64,000 nt of DNA from Tetraselmis striata (taxonomy: Eukaryota; Chlorophyta; Chlorodendrophyceae; Chlorodendrales; Chlorodendraceae), in assembly GCA_006384855.1 (NCBI GenBank), contig VCJN01001609.1, positions 1 to 64,000 on the forward strand, written 5' to 3'. The stretch's first letter is position 1, and every line of letters begins with the position of its first letter. A model generated the notes under the pieces. That model saw only the letters and a program-made list of their open reading frames with translations, did no database searches and had not been told where the DNA came from. Shown here piece by piece: positions 19,721-31,000 of this stretch. The translations under genes and the position numbers were made by a program.

Positions 19721-21950
19721 ATGAATATGGGATCGCCTCACGGTCACCGCCGCTCACCGTTGAATCAAGCGCGGACAGCCGCGCACTCGCATCCGTGTTG
19801 CCTGCCGGTGGTGGGTTACATCCACCCCAACTCTCAACCCCCCCCCCCCGCCCCCCGCGCGCGGCAGCAGGCATGCCGGCAAAGGGATGGATAGCGAGTG
19901 TGTCGAAGAATGGCGTGTACTCATGCAAGCACTGCCGGGGCAACGTGACGGGTACATGTGATAAGATGGCGCGAGAGCGGCACTTCCCAAAATTCCCGAA
20001 CTGTGGCCACTCGTTGAAGCGTGCGGCTAAGTTGCGCCGCAAGGCCGCCTTATCACAAGCAGCAGCAGCAGGGGCGGCAGCAGCAGCAGCAACAACAACA
20101 GGGGCGGCAGCAGGAGTAGCTGCAGCCGTCGGAAACGGCCCGCCGGCGCCGGTCTCGGACGACGGCGGCTCGAAGGTGGACGATGTGATGGGCGTGGGGG
20201 AGGACCCCGTTGGCGAAGACGGTATGGACATCGACGCGCCTGCGTGGCCGCCGGCGGGCGTGGAACCCGCGATGAGGGCGTGATATGGAAAGGCGATCCC
20301 GGCGACTTCTACATGAAGGTCATCGCCAAGAAGTTCCGGGGAGTATGGCACTACGGCGTAATAACCGGCGTTGTTACCGAGTGGGTGTTGGAGGACTACG
20401 GCGGGGCGACTCAGTGGCGCGCTGTTTTCGAGGACGGGGGCATTGTGGGCCTTCTGCGTTCAGAGGTGAGTGGGCCCGGCCTGCGTGCTGGTGGCACCAC
20501 TCAACTGCGGTTGTATGGAATCACACGCACCCGCCCGGTCGGCGTGGCAGGTTGTGGAGGCTATGACGGCTGCCCAGGAGCACCCCCCTGTGGAGGCGGA
20601 CGGGGAGGCTCGCTTGGTAACCGTCCATGAAGGCGATGACTTGTCCAGTGAATCACGCACCTTGCCCGGCGTGCGTTCAATACAACCCGGCTGGCGGAGG
20701 CCAAGCAGAACACTGGCTGCCATGGCGTGTGCCATGTGCATGTGGTCCTGGGCTATGTCAGCATGGTCAACCTCTTCCCCCTCGCGCCGTTCCACCTGTT
20801 TTTTTTTGGCTTGGGAAGAGACTTCTGGAGGAAATTTGTCACCGTGCAGGGCCACATTGGATTCCGAGTTATGAAGCAGGAAGACCGGCGCCAGGCTTTA
20901 GTCCCGATACCTAGCAACTTTGAACGCGGGTTGTGCCCTTCGTTTGCAGTGTCCAAGAATCGAAAGGTAACCCCCCCCCCCCCCGGGCGTGCGTGGGCGT
21001 GGGCGTGACGGCATTCCCCTCCATGACTGCAGGGTCAGGCAAGGTGACGGTGCAGCCCGGCTGGGTCATGGAGGACTGCTTGCACCACATGGAAACGTTT
21101 TCCATTCTTAACGCCGGTCCGCTGCTCGAGGAGGCCCGGGTGAAGGCGATCATGCCCGAGAAGGAGCTCGCGTCCCCAGCGGTGGTGCGTTCGGTGTCGC
21201 GACTGGCGGTGCTTGGGCACATGTACCAGCGCCTGCAAGGAGCTGCGTGGTTCGTCACGCGGTGGGGGTTGCAGAATGTGGTCACGGAGGAGGACGGCCC
21301 CGAGCGCAAGGCGCAGGTGGACGCGCTCACTAGGGAGGGGAGGACTCGATACCCAGCGCGGCGCCAAGGCGCGGCTGCCGGGGCATCGCGGCGCCAAGGC
21401 GCGGCGGCCGGGGCAGCGCGGCGCCAAGGCGCGGCGGCCGGGGCAGCGCGGCGCCAAGGCGCGGCGGCCGGGGCAGCGCGGCGCCAAGGCGCGGCGGCCG
21501 GGGCAGCGCGGCGCCAAGGCGCGGCGGCCGGGGCAGCGCGGCGCCAAGGCGCGGCGGCCGGGGCAGCGCGGCGCCAAGGCGCGGCGGCCGGGGCAGCGCG
21601 GCGCCAACGCGAGTGGGATGGGCGGGGCAGCGCGGCGCCAACGCGCGGCGGCCGGGGCAGCGCGGCGCCAACGCGCGGCGGCCGGGGCAGCGCGGCGCCA
21701 ACGCGCGGCGGCCGGGGCAGCGCGGCGCCAACGCGAGTGGGATGGGCGGGGCAGCGCGGCGCCAACGCGCGGCGGCCGGGGCAGCGCGGCGCCAAGGCGC
21801 GGCGGCCGGGGCAGCGCGGCGCCAACGCGCGGCGGCCGGGGCAGCGCGGCGCCAACGCGCGGCGGCCGGGGCAGCGCGGCGCCAAGACAGCGCCGATACA
21901 GCGGAATCGGCGGAAAGGGATGCATTACAAGTTGTGGACGGCGGCCGCTG
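19721..21950 (+). CDS. Gene 1 of transposon-like unit, copy 3: BED-like finger, Tudor-like, transposase-like
   Basis: Best-preserved copy, probably several exons. The first secure in-frame ATG is 19873 (MPAKGWIASVSKNGVYSC); an ATG at 19721 is out of frame relative to copy 2. Visible in order: BED-like zinc finger CX2CX15HX6C (CKHCRG...HFPKFPNC); an Ala-rich stretch; a Tudor-like segment (KKFRGVWHYGVITGV, WRAVFEDG) ending at GAG/GTGAGT (20466); a segment VSMVNLFPLAPFHLFFFGLG-RDFWRKF near 20760-20830. A candidate intron of about 77 bp (20967-21043) follows, then WVMEDCLHHMETF...EDGPERKAQVDAL, running into the 30-bp minisatellite. The FHLFFFGLGRDFW patch recalls CACTA/EnSpm-like transposases (weak). 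DNA-binding finger plus mobile context suggests a transposase or accessory protein. Frame changes near 20283 and 20700 mean exact exons are unresolved. Confidence 0.5.
21354..21892 (+). repeat. 30-bp minisatellite, copy 3
   Basis: About 18 units, the largest of the three arrays, in two variants (CCAAGGCGCGG and CCAACGCGCGG), with CGAGTGGGATGGGCGGGGCA interruptions near 21610 and 21735. It is in frame with the preceding exon, so the gene 1 protein may carry a repetitive RRQGAAAGAA tail. Confidence 0.88.
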
Positions 21951-22474
21951 AAAACTATGCGTTTATGCGGCAACAACCCCAGCACTGGCTTCTGGATACC
22001 TCTGATCTGGCTGGCGGCGGCGGGCTGCGGGATGCAGGGCCGCATGACTGAGGTGGCGGTGCTGGTGAGCCCGGAGAGTGTGCATGCGGCGGAGGCGGCG
22101 CAGCCGCATAGGCACTAGACAATGCACTGAAGCGAGCCCCAATTGTCTGCCCAGCGCCTGCCCCAATGTAACGCACCAGCTTGGCAGCAATTGGCAGCTC
22201 TTTTGCCCCCCCTCCACCCCACACACACTACCAATACCAGTTTCTCATCCCGGCGGGCAGTTGATGCGTATACCCAGGCTTGTGCGTACGCGGTGCGGGG
22301 GGGGGGGGGGAATCACTATAGCTAAGCTAGTGATGTGAGATATGAGTGCAGCAACATATATTGTGCAAGATATAATACGATGGCATGCAAGCGGGTCCCC
22401 GCTCTTCCACAATCATTGGCCCTGCTCCCTCTTGCCCCGCCCCCCGGTGCCCTTTAGCTGCTCTCAGCATCCCG
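21951..22474. other. Spacer between minisatellite and 180-bp repeats
   Basis: No gene recognised. Contains a poly-G tract near 22298 and A/T-richer sequence (ACATATATTGTGCAAGATATAATACG near 22350). Confidence 0.45.
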
Positions 22475-22780
22475 AGTGGGATGGGCGGGGCAGCGGTTGC
22501 TACCGAGTGAGGCGTAGCATCGTTTGCAGTAGCAACGCAGCCTTTCCGGTGTGACGCCGCCTGGATGTAACCCAGCAGTACGCGCAAAGTGCAAGTGCAA
22601 GCTGCTGATGGCGGGGATCCCGCGCGGGGTGGGGGGGGGGGGGGCAGCGGCTGTGGGATAGGCGGGGCAGCGGTTGCTACCGAGTGAGGCGTAGCATCGT
22701 TTGCAGTAGCAACGCAGCCTTTCCGGTTGCATAGTGTGACACCGCTTGGATGTAACCCAGCAGTACGCGCAAAGTGCAAG
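22475..22780 (+). repeat. Two units of the 180-bp repeat, copy 3
   Basis: First unit lacks a few bases (GGTTGCATA) found in others; the second leads into TGTTACACG and the 3' flank of gene 2. Confidence 0.82.
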
Positions 22781-22824
22781 TGTTACACGTCCGTGTGCCC
22801 CACCCAATGACATTGCGCCCGACC

Positions 22825-23661
22825 TCACTGACGGCATGTCTCGCTCTCCTTCAGCTCCTGGGCCGTCCGCCGCCTCACCCTGCGCACCCTACCAGCCGCG
22901 CGTGCCTTCTCGGAAGCCTCACACACGGCGGCGCGAGTCGCGTCGTGGAACGCGTCCCTGCCATGGCGGAACTCCGCCCTCACCGTGGCCGTGGTCGGGC
23001 AGAGGACTGCCCGCTGATGGGTCGCCATGCATGGGTACTTGGGGCCGCACAAAGCCGGGGTGCCGTCGCAGCAACACTCCCAGTCCGTCCGTTGGCCGCA
23101 GTCCACGCATGACGGGCGTTGGGCCAGGACACGCACATGATAGTGCATGTGGCCGCCTCCCGCCACTGCTCGTAGTGCTCCGGTCAACATGGCGACAAGC
23201 AAGTCGGCATGTCCCGCAGGTGGCTGCGGGGCGGGTGGCGCGAGCGCAGCCTCGCTCGCCTCGACAACCCCCTCAGCCCGATCAGTCGCCTCGACCACGG
23301 CCTCCTCCGCCTCCTGACGCGGCGCACCGGGCGCATCATCGTCGCCTGGCAGGGCGCCCCCCCCCGCAACGGCGCCGTCGGCGGTGGCCGACGCCGTCGT
23401 GGCGGGGTGTTGTGAGGAGGTGGCCCTAGACATAGGTGGGGCCGGCACCGCCATGTGTTGCTCCACATGCGGTGCGGTTCCTGACGCGACAGCTCCGTCG
23501 CACCAGTACCGGCGCCGGCACCCCACGCCTGCTGGGCTTACCACAAACCGGCATGTTTCCTTTGGGAGGCGGTTCATCCGCGTCGGAGGTGAGCGGCGGT
23601 GCCTGTGTGGGTGTGGATACTGCCCGGCCATTAGGGCTCCCGCCGCCTGCCGCTCCGCCAA
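22825..23661 (-). CDS. Gene 2 of transposon-like unit, copy 3: Cys/His-cluster protein (unknown)
   Basis: Uninterrupted minus-strand frame of 278 residues; the start is uncertain (ATG 23661 or 23631). The first two thirds are Ala/Pro/Gly-rich and acidic (EEAVVEATDRAEGVVEASEA). Near residues 186-215 lies a compact cluster, CVDC-x8-CCC-x7-C-x5-C-x3-H (CVDCGQRTDWECCCDG, then ALCGPKYPCMATH), followed by a charged, Arg-rich C-terminus. The spacing recalls the C-terminal zinc-binding domain of piggyBac-type transposases, but no catalytic domain is seen, so this is only a resemblance. It converges with gene 1, with the 180-bp repeats between. Copies 1 and 2 are disrupted; this one is open. Confidence 0.5.
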   Translation of the reverse strand: MAERQAAGALMAGQYPHPHRHRRSPPTRMNRLPKETCRFVVSPAGVGCRRRYWCDGAVASGTAPHVEQHMAVPAPPMSRATSSQHPATTASATADGAVAGGGALPGDDDAPGAPRQEAEEAVVEATDRAEGVVEASEAALAPPAPQPPAGHADLLVAMLTGALRAVAGGGHMHYHVRVLAQRPSCVDCGQRTDWECCCDGTPALCGPKYPCMATHQRAVLCPTTATVRAEFRHGRDAFHDATRAAVCEASEKARAAGRVRRVRRRTAQELKESETCRQ

Positions 23662-24449
23662 CCGAAGCCGCGGCGTGTGCTGCGCCCCGCATAGTCGCCT
23701 CGAATATAATATACATGACGCGGGGACGGGGGGGGGGGGGATTCGTGCGTTTCGTATGTCGGCGGAAAGGCGTGCGAAGCTGCGGCTGGCGAAGGTGGTG
23801 GAAGTAAGCGTGGCGGCGTCGGCGGCGTATTACCGTGCGTGCATGCGTGCGCAACCCCGCGGCAGCAAGCGCCGGACTCGGCGTGTGCCGGCGGCAGAGC
23901 TGCGAAGCCATGGACACGGTACGGGATGCCAAGTCTGGCTAAGCAACTGCCGAGGCTGGCGGCTTAACCCCCATGTCCGGCGGTTAAGGGACGGAAAGTG
24001 CGTAGAAGTTGATCGGCAAAGCGGGCATATAAGCCTGGCTGTGCTAGGTTCCTATTAAGTAATGGCGGTTTGTGCTAAGTAATTCGTAGGGGTGGACCAT
24101 GCAGCGCAGGTAGGGGGCGGTATAAATGAGGCCGGGCACATATACTGCTCCACGAAACGACACTGTCGCACGTGTAGTTGAATAGACGCCCCCCCCCCCC
24201 CGCCGGGTCGGCCCGCCGGGTCGGCCCGCCGACCCGCCACGGCATGTAATATCTGTCATGCATCGCCGGGGTATGTGTGAGTGGATGCCCCGCCGCCACA
24301 CACCCCCCCACCCCCCCCAATTACACTTGTGCACTCATTAAGTTTGGGCTGGTTTCGGAGCAGTACATGTACGTATGTATATAATGGAACGTAGGACCTG
24401 CGCGGAAAGAGGCGGCGCTGGCGGAGTGCGTTGGGGGTGCGTAGAGTAG
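23662..24449. other. 5' flank of gene 2 and spacer, copy 3
   Basis: Parallels 10693-11500. An open + strand frame (23384-24058, ending GHISLAVLGSY) overlaps gene 2 antisense and is an alternative coding strand that cannot be excluded. TATA-like motifs occur near 24027 and 24121. Confidence 0.45.
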
Positions 24450-25189
24450 CGTGTTGGTGAGATTCGGGGTGCATCGGACGCCGGATGCCCATCCACCCAG
24501 CGTAAAAGACGCGTACGTAATATTCACACTATATATATTCACACGCAAATGTGTGAAAACCGAACATTCCGTGCCGGATGGGTGGGAATACGGCGTCCGA
24601 TGCAGCCAAAACCCCAGCAACACGCTATTCTATGCACCGCCAATGCACTCCGCCAGCACCGCCTCATTCTCTGTCGATTTCGAAAACGCCTTCACATTAT
24701 CCACCGCTAATTGCAATTGCCACCGTGTAATGTTGTCACGATGTGCGCACACAACAACGCTTACTACCGGTTCCCACGCGGATGGAGGCGGGGCTTGCGG
24801 AGTGCACTGGCGGTGCACAGACTAGCGTGCTGCAAATAATTGGGGTGCATCGGACGCCGGATGCCCATCCACCCGGCGTAAAAGACGCGTAATATTCACA
24901 CTTTATTAACACACAAATGTGTGAAAACCGGACATTCCGTGCCGGATGGGTGGGAATACGGTGTCCGATGCAGCCAAAACCCCAGCACCACGCTATTCTA
25001 TGCATCGCCAATGCACTCCGCCAGCACCGCCTCATTCTCTGTCGATTTCAAAAACGCCTTCACATTATCCACCGCTAATTGCAATTGTCACGATGTGCGC
25101 ACACAACAACACTTACTACCGGTTCCGACGCGGATGGAGGCGAGGCTTGCGGAGTGCACTGGCGGTGCACAGACTAGCGGGAGACTAGA
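24450..25189 (+). repeat. Two tandem 369-bp quasi-palindromic modules, copy 3
   Basis: Units begin near 24470 and 24846 with GCATCGGACGCCGGATGCCC and contain the inverted partner GTGGGAATACGG(C/T)GTCCGATGC. The second unit lacks a short segment around GCCACCGTGTAATGTTG. Confidence 0.82.
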
Positions 25190-25463
25190 CCCATTGTCGC
25201 TTATTTACAAGCACGGGCGGTGCTGCCAGACCTGATCGTCTACGGCCGATATAATATTCACACTATATTAACATCGGTGCACACCGCCGCACACCGCCGC
25301 ACACCGCCGCACAACGCTGCGCGCGCACATTCGTCGCACACATTATCCCGGATTCACTCGCCGTATCCATTACGCCGTGCTACTTCAACAATAAACATTG
25401 CGAAATTACACCGACACAATGCCGCACCGACTAGCTCTTGACAATACGTGCATATAAATAGTA
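25190..25463 (+). promoter_or_regulatory. Promoter module with TATAAATA box, third copy
   Basis: As at 11901-12215, slightly shorter in the CGCACA part. TATAAATA near 25452, upstream of the small basic-protein locus. Confidence 0.52.
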
Positions 25464-26173
25464 GTGGCGCGCTGCTCCTCGCCTCCGATGTGTCGTTGAC
25501 TGCTGCGGAAGGCGGTAGTCGACTGGGTGTTAGTTTCTCCACCTCGGCCGGCCCCCCCCCTTCACCGCTCACAGCGCCATGGCCGACCTCGCCCCCCCGG
25601 GCAAAAGTGGGCGGCGAGCCTTGTTGTCTCGCGTGTCCGCGCCGCCGGCATCGAGGAGGACGAGAAAGACATGAGGAAACGCGTGACAAGGTGGGCGCGC
25701 AACAAAACACTCCATCCTCCACATTAGCACGCACCCACTCGTGGCTATCATGTGCCGCGCGCAGGTTCGTCCGGGAGCGCCGTAAGGCCCACCTCAACGC
25801 CAAGGCTTCCACAGTGCCAGCGGCGCAACTCGTGGTGGCCGAGGAGGCCGCATCCTCAGCCGCTTAAAGGCGAAACGATTGTGGCTTGTTGTGGGTGTCT
25901 GGGCACCTGGGGCGTCCCGACGCGAAGGTAAGGAAGCTCATGGCGGCGTCGTCGACGGCACAGCCTCCCGGGGTGGTGAAGACACTGAGGGATGACAAGA
26001 AGCGGAAGAGGCTAGTGAAGAAACGCCGAGGTAAGAAACTGACGGTCGCGGAGTCGGAGGCGCAGGCGCAGGCGCAGGCGGAGGCGGAGGCGGAGGCGGA
26101 GGCGGACGCGGAGGCAGCGAGATCGTCGAAGCGGAGGGTCCCCCGGGCACGCAAGAACAAGAACAAGCAGTAG
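25464..26173 (+). CDS. Small Lys/Arg-rich nuclear-type protein locus, copy 3
   Basis: Counterpart of 12216-12904. The second open stretch from ATG 25940 to stop 26171-26173 encodes 77 residues: MAASSTAQPPGVVKTL, DDKKRKRLVKKRRGKK, a Gln/Ala then Glu/Ala hexamer-coded repeat (longer than in copy 1), and KRRVPRARKNKNKQ. The upstream stretch to 25867 is open but without ATG. Candidate donors GTAAGG and GTAAGA are conserved between copies, supporting a spliced gene of unknown function. Confidence 0.45.
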
Positions 26174-26176
26174 CCC

Positions 26177-26588
26177 CCGCCCCCTTACCCCCCTCCCCTC
26201 ACTCCCCCGGCGGGAGCGGCGGGAGGACCACGCCCGCCCGCCCCCCCCCCCCCCCCCCCCCCCCGCCGGGCCACATTCCCGATGGCAGCTGTCGCGAATA
26301 CTGTAATTCAATCATTCTTCGGCAAACCGCTGCCTGCCCCCGCCCTCCCCCTCGCGAATATTTATGTAACGTGAGCACTCTTTGGCAAAACATGGCACCC
26401 AAACCGCCCATCTGATGACCTTTGATCGGACGGCTGGCAGGCCCGTTCAGCAGTACTAGCTATAATGTACACAAAATTTCCCACTTTGGCCAAAAAGTAC
26501 GGCTGAGATTTGCGCTCCCATGTACTAATAGTCGTAGTTATCCACAGGACCACTCACCATCGCGCCCGTTTCGTACTAGATACCCGGT
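26177..26588. other. Shared non-coding stretch, copy 3, left flank of copia C
   Basis: Equivalent to 12905-13330 with a longer poly-C run (near 26240). Ends CCGGT (26584-26588), the left target duplication of copia copy C. Confidence 0.7.
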
Positions 26589-27107
26589 TGTTGTTTGATA
26601 CCAGTCTTGCAGGCGTATGACCGGCTGTCTGGAGCCTTGACGCCTGCACACTCTCAGCAGTATCTGTAGACGGCGGAGCGATCGTACGGCTACGAGTACG
26701 AGGACGCGAGTACATCTCCGGCAGCAGACGTACATCGCGGAGCGGCTGTACATCTTCGAGTACGAGGACGCCCGTGCGAGCACAATCAAGATTCCGGTAC
26801 TGCTGAGTATCAATGGTGGGCGCCATGCAGTACTAGAATATACTGCAGGATATCGGCCGATGCAGAATATACTGCAGGATATCGGCCGATGCAGCAGCGG
26901 ATACTGTATTGTACGGACATAGATAATGCCAATACTTAGGCTCGCATATATGCGTTAAGTACTGGAGAATACAGTCAGCGCGCGATGGCGCAAGGTGGCG
27001 GATGCGCTAATGGCTGGCGTGCGCACCATGGCGTGCGGAGTATAAAGGCAGGGCGCGACCCGTTGTAAGAGACAGTCGTTCTTTTCCCTCACGCCCATAT
27101 TTCAACA
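26589..27107 (+). repeat. 5' LTR of copia copy C
   Basis: 519-bp type with two 28-bp units; TATAAAG near 27041. Confidence 0.9.
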
Positions 27108-28067
27108 GGTTAGTTGGGCCCTCGCTTCCTTTCATCTCCCAAGCCAAGGAGCGGCCTCTGCCAACCACAGGAGCATCACAACCAGGTTCTTCCGCCGCCC
27201 CTTGCTGCTGATTCTTGGGAGGGGACCTGCGCTGTTGGGCTGGGGGGACTCGAACGACTCGTTTTCGCTCGCTGAGAGCCGAGCGTGGCCGCGAGAAGCG
27301 GTGCACTGACGGTGGCAGTCAGTGGGCGCCCTGGGACGGGGCGTGGGGCTCGTTTGCCTGTGCGACGCGAGGTCGCTGCTCGACACTGGCCTCCCTAGGC
27401 AGTGGGCGTCCTGTAGGGGCGTAGGGGCTGTTTGCCTGTGCAGCTCGACGCTGCTGTCGACCTCTTTCGTTTCGGCTGTGCCTCTCGACGCCTGGGGCCG
27501 CGTTCCGACGCCCCTTTCAGTCTCTCGACGACTCGGGCCGGCTTCGAGTCGTGTCGACTCGTGTGCGCTTGTCGCTCGCCCAGTTAGAGTGTGTCGAGCT
27601 GCCTCGCCGGCCACAGGGGAGGCAGACGGCCTCGTCGAGCGCTCTGTCGTGGTCTTGTGCCAGTGGTATCGACCCTCGTCACGAGACAGGCAGGTTGCCG
27701 AGTTAGCAGCAGTCTGCGACCGGAGAACGACGTAGTTTCCGCCGTGTTATAGGCGAATCTATGAGAATCAAAAATTAGCCGGATTTCCCGGTGGTTTTCC
27801 GATTTATCGTAGCCGGTAATTTGATTTCCGCAGGGCCGCGGTTGTTTGTTGATTAATCGCGGCCGGTAATTAAAAGATTGTGCGGCTCCGGTTGTTTTCT
27901 CTCCCCAATTTCGAAATTTTGACCGAGTTTCTCCCTGTTGACCATCTCTGGTGGGAGAAAGTTGCCACTGCGGCAAGCAGTGGTGGGGGCTTTTGGCCCT
28001 GTGAGGACCAGACCGCTGACTTGGCCTCTGTCCCGCTCTGCAGTTGATTTCCATCACTGTGATCATC

Positions 28068-31000
28068 ATGCCGGAAGGAGTGTCCGCCCGCGCGCCGCGC
28101 ATTCCGTTGCCGCCCGTTTTCTCTGGTCAGACCAAGGGGTGGCGCCGCTGGAGGCACCAGATGGAGGCCTATTGCAACGCCACTGGCATGAAGCAGGCCA
28201 TGATGATGAGTGAGCATGCCTCATCTGATCAGCACTTCAAGCTGTATGCAACCCTGACTGCGCTGCTCCCCGAGGAGCTCCTGGATGTCATCCGTCGGCA
28301 CCTCAATGACAATGCTACCTCTGGAGGCCAAGCCTGGGCAGCTCTGCGCACCCGCTTTGAGGGAGGCCATCTTGGCAGGATCTCCGACATGTATGCGGTG
28401 CTCCAATCCGGTCAACAGCGCACCGAGACTGCGGAGGCATACTACCATCGCCTGGACAACGCCTTCTTGGACTTGGTGGCTGAGGCTGAGGAGCATGAGG
28501 ATGTTGAAGCTCCATCACATAACCAAGTTGTGACTCAGTTCCTGGCTGGCCTCCGTCCCGAGTACGAGCCCATCATCGGTATCCTGCAGGTGACCGCGGA
28601 GCATGAGGGCCGCGCCATCACCTGGGAGGGTGACTGCCTCAAGCTGGCGCAGAACTACTCCAAGCGTATTGAGAAGAACCATGCATCGGAGCCATCTGCG
28701 GAGGGCTACATAGCCAGTGGTGGCACCAAGCGCTCCGCCCATCTGGCCACAGGCGATGGATCTGGACCTCGCCGCCTTGGTGCCCCTCTGCGCGGTGGAT
28801 GCTGGCAGTGCGGTGGGCCTCACTTCAAGCGGGACTGCCCGCAGCGCCCAAGAGGCAACAGGCGTCAAGCTGCTGCGGACCCGGCACCGGCGGCCTTTGT
28901 TGCTGATGATGAGGAGGAGCATGTTGCTTTCATGGCTGAGAATGCCGGTAACACCCCACCTGCAAAGCGCGTTGCGCTGTCCCTGCTGGATGACGAGTGG
29001 GATGATTGGGCGCCGGAACCGGGCACCCTGCTGTATGACCTCTTCGGAGGGGAGTATGAGTCCGAGGAGGATGTGCGGCCGGCTGAGGCTGCTGGTGCTG
29101 TTGCTCAGGCGAATGAGCGCGAGCATGACCTGGACAGCCACAACATGGATGAGATCATATCGCTGTCTGGGCTGTCTGACTGCTTCGGCATGTCTGATGA
29201 TGAGGCGGGTAGTGCCTCTGGTGGCATGGGCGGCTCTGCCCGTGTTGTAACCAAGTTTGATTCCGCTTACTTGCTTGATGCGGTTGCTCTTGCGAGTGTT
29301 GTTGTCGATGCACGAGGGGCGTGCATGCTGGGGCTGAATGATGATCTCGGAAGCTACCCGGACATGTGGGTGAAGGACAGTGGGGCATATCCGCATATGG
29401 TGGCTGACTCTGACAGCTTCGTGGAGTATGAGCAGCTTGCACCACCGGTTGAGGTGGGGGGTATTTGCTGTCTGGCGGTGGGCCGGGGGACGGTCTGGAT
29501 GGTTGTTCGAGCCGATGGCGGCGAAGTACGCAGTGTGCTTCGTGGGGTTCTGCATGTCCCGGACTTGCCGGGCAAAACAAAGCATGGCTACCGCAGGTTG
29601 TTTAGCCAGCGGTTGGCGCAGGAGCGTGGCGCTTCGTTTCATTACACGGCCAACGGGGACTCCATGGTCTTGCGCTCTGCTGGCCGTGATATGACGGTGC
29701 CTATCGGGCGCGCTCCGGGAAGCAACTTGTACGCTTTCCGCAGCAGAATACTACGGAGCGGGCGTGCGCCCAGCCCTGCGGATGTTGTTGCGCTGCAAGC
29801 TTGTGGGAAGTTGTCAAAGTTGCTGTGGCACAGACGTCTTGGCCATCTGCATGCTGCAGGCATGGATCGTTTGCTTGCGGAGAGCGTCTCGGGGATCACG
29901 TTCGCGAAGGATGAGATACTGCCGTTTTGTGACTGTTGCGCGTTGGCGAAGTCTCACGAACAGCCGCGGTCGCGCATTGCGTCAAAGCGTCCTACTGGGC
30001 CACTGCAGAAGTTTGGAGCTGACATCTGGGGGCCAGTGGGTGTGACGTCCATTGGCGGGTTCCGTTACGTGTTTGGGATGACTGACTACTACTCGGCATA
30101 CGGCTGGGTGGTGTTCATGAAGTCCAAGGATGAGGCTCCGAGGGCTCTGCTGTTGGTGGTGCGAGCTATCAGGCGCGTGCATCCCCGATTCGGATACGAC
30201 AAGAGTACAGCTCGCCTGAGATTGGACAACGACTCAGTCTTCCAGAGTGCGGATTTTCGATCTGCATGCGATGGCCTGCACTTCGTTCCTGAGTTTTCTG
30301 CGCCATACTGCCAATGGCAGAATGGTCTGCAGGAGCGTATGTGGCTTACTCTGTCCGAAATGACGGTGGCTATGCTGCTACATGCTGGCCTGGGTCGTGA
30401 GTTCTGGGCGCTGGCCTTCTGTGCCGCGATGCACATCCGCAACAATGTCTACAGTCGGGGTGTCGGTTCTGTTCCCTACCGGCGTCACACTGGCAAGACC
30501 CCAGATGTGGCTGGGTTGCGGGTGTTCGGCTGTCCAGCGTATGTGCACGTGGATGCCGGGAATAGGCGGAAGCTTGACGCCAAGGCCTTTCGCGGGGTCT
30601 TCGTTGGTTATGGGCAGGAATCTCACACCTACTTAGTGTGGAACCCAGCTACTCGCCGGGTGGTTGCAAGTCGGAATGTGATTTTCGATGAGGGTTGGCG
30701 TGATGCGGCTTCCAGCAGCAAGGGGGGCAGTGGGGGCGATGCTGCTGCAAGCCTTGAGATGTTCCCCCAATACCAGGCACTTCTCGATAACAGCGGGGTT
30801 GGCAGCACGTCCGACGCATCACGGCTGCAAGAGATAACCGAGGCTCACCAGCGTGTCGTGGATGAAACGGACGACGTTGAGGAGGAGCTTGAGATTGAGG
30901 AGGAGCCACTGACTGCGGAGGAACTGGAACTTGGACCGCAGCAACCCACGCTGGAGCTGACCCAGTTGGAGACGAACGAGGGAACCGACGATGGCGGGCA

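Noticed and set aside
23384-24058. + strand 224-codon frame opposite gene 2
   Set aside because: Kept only as an alternative: the minus strand has the compact Cys/His cluster, while this frame breaks differently in copies 1 and 2 at homopolymer runs.
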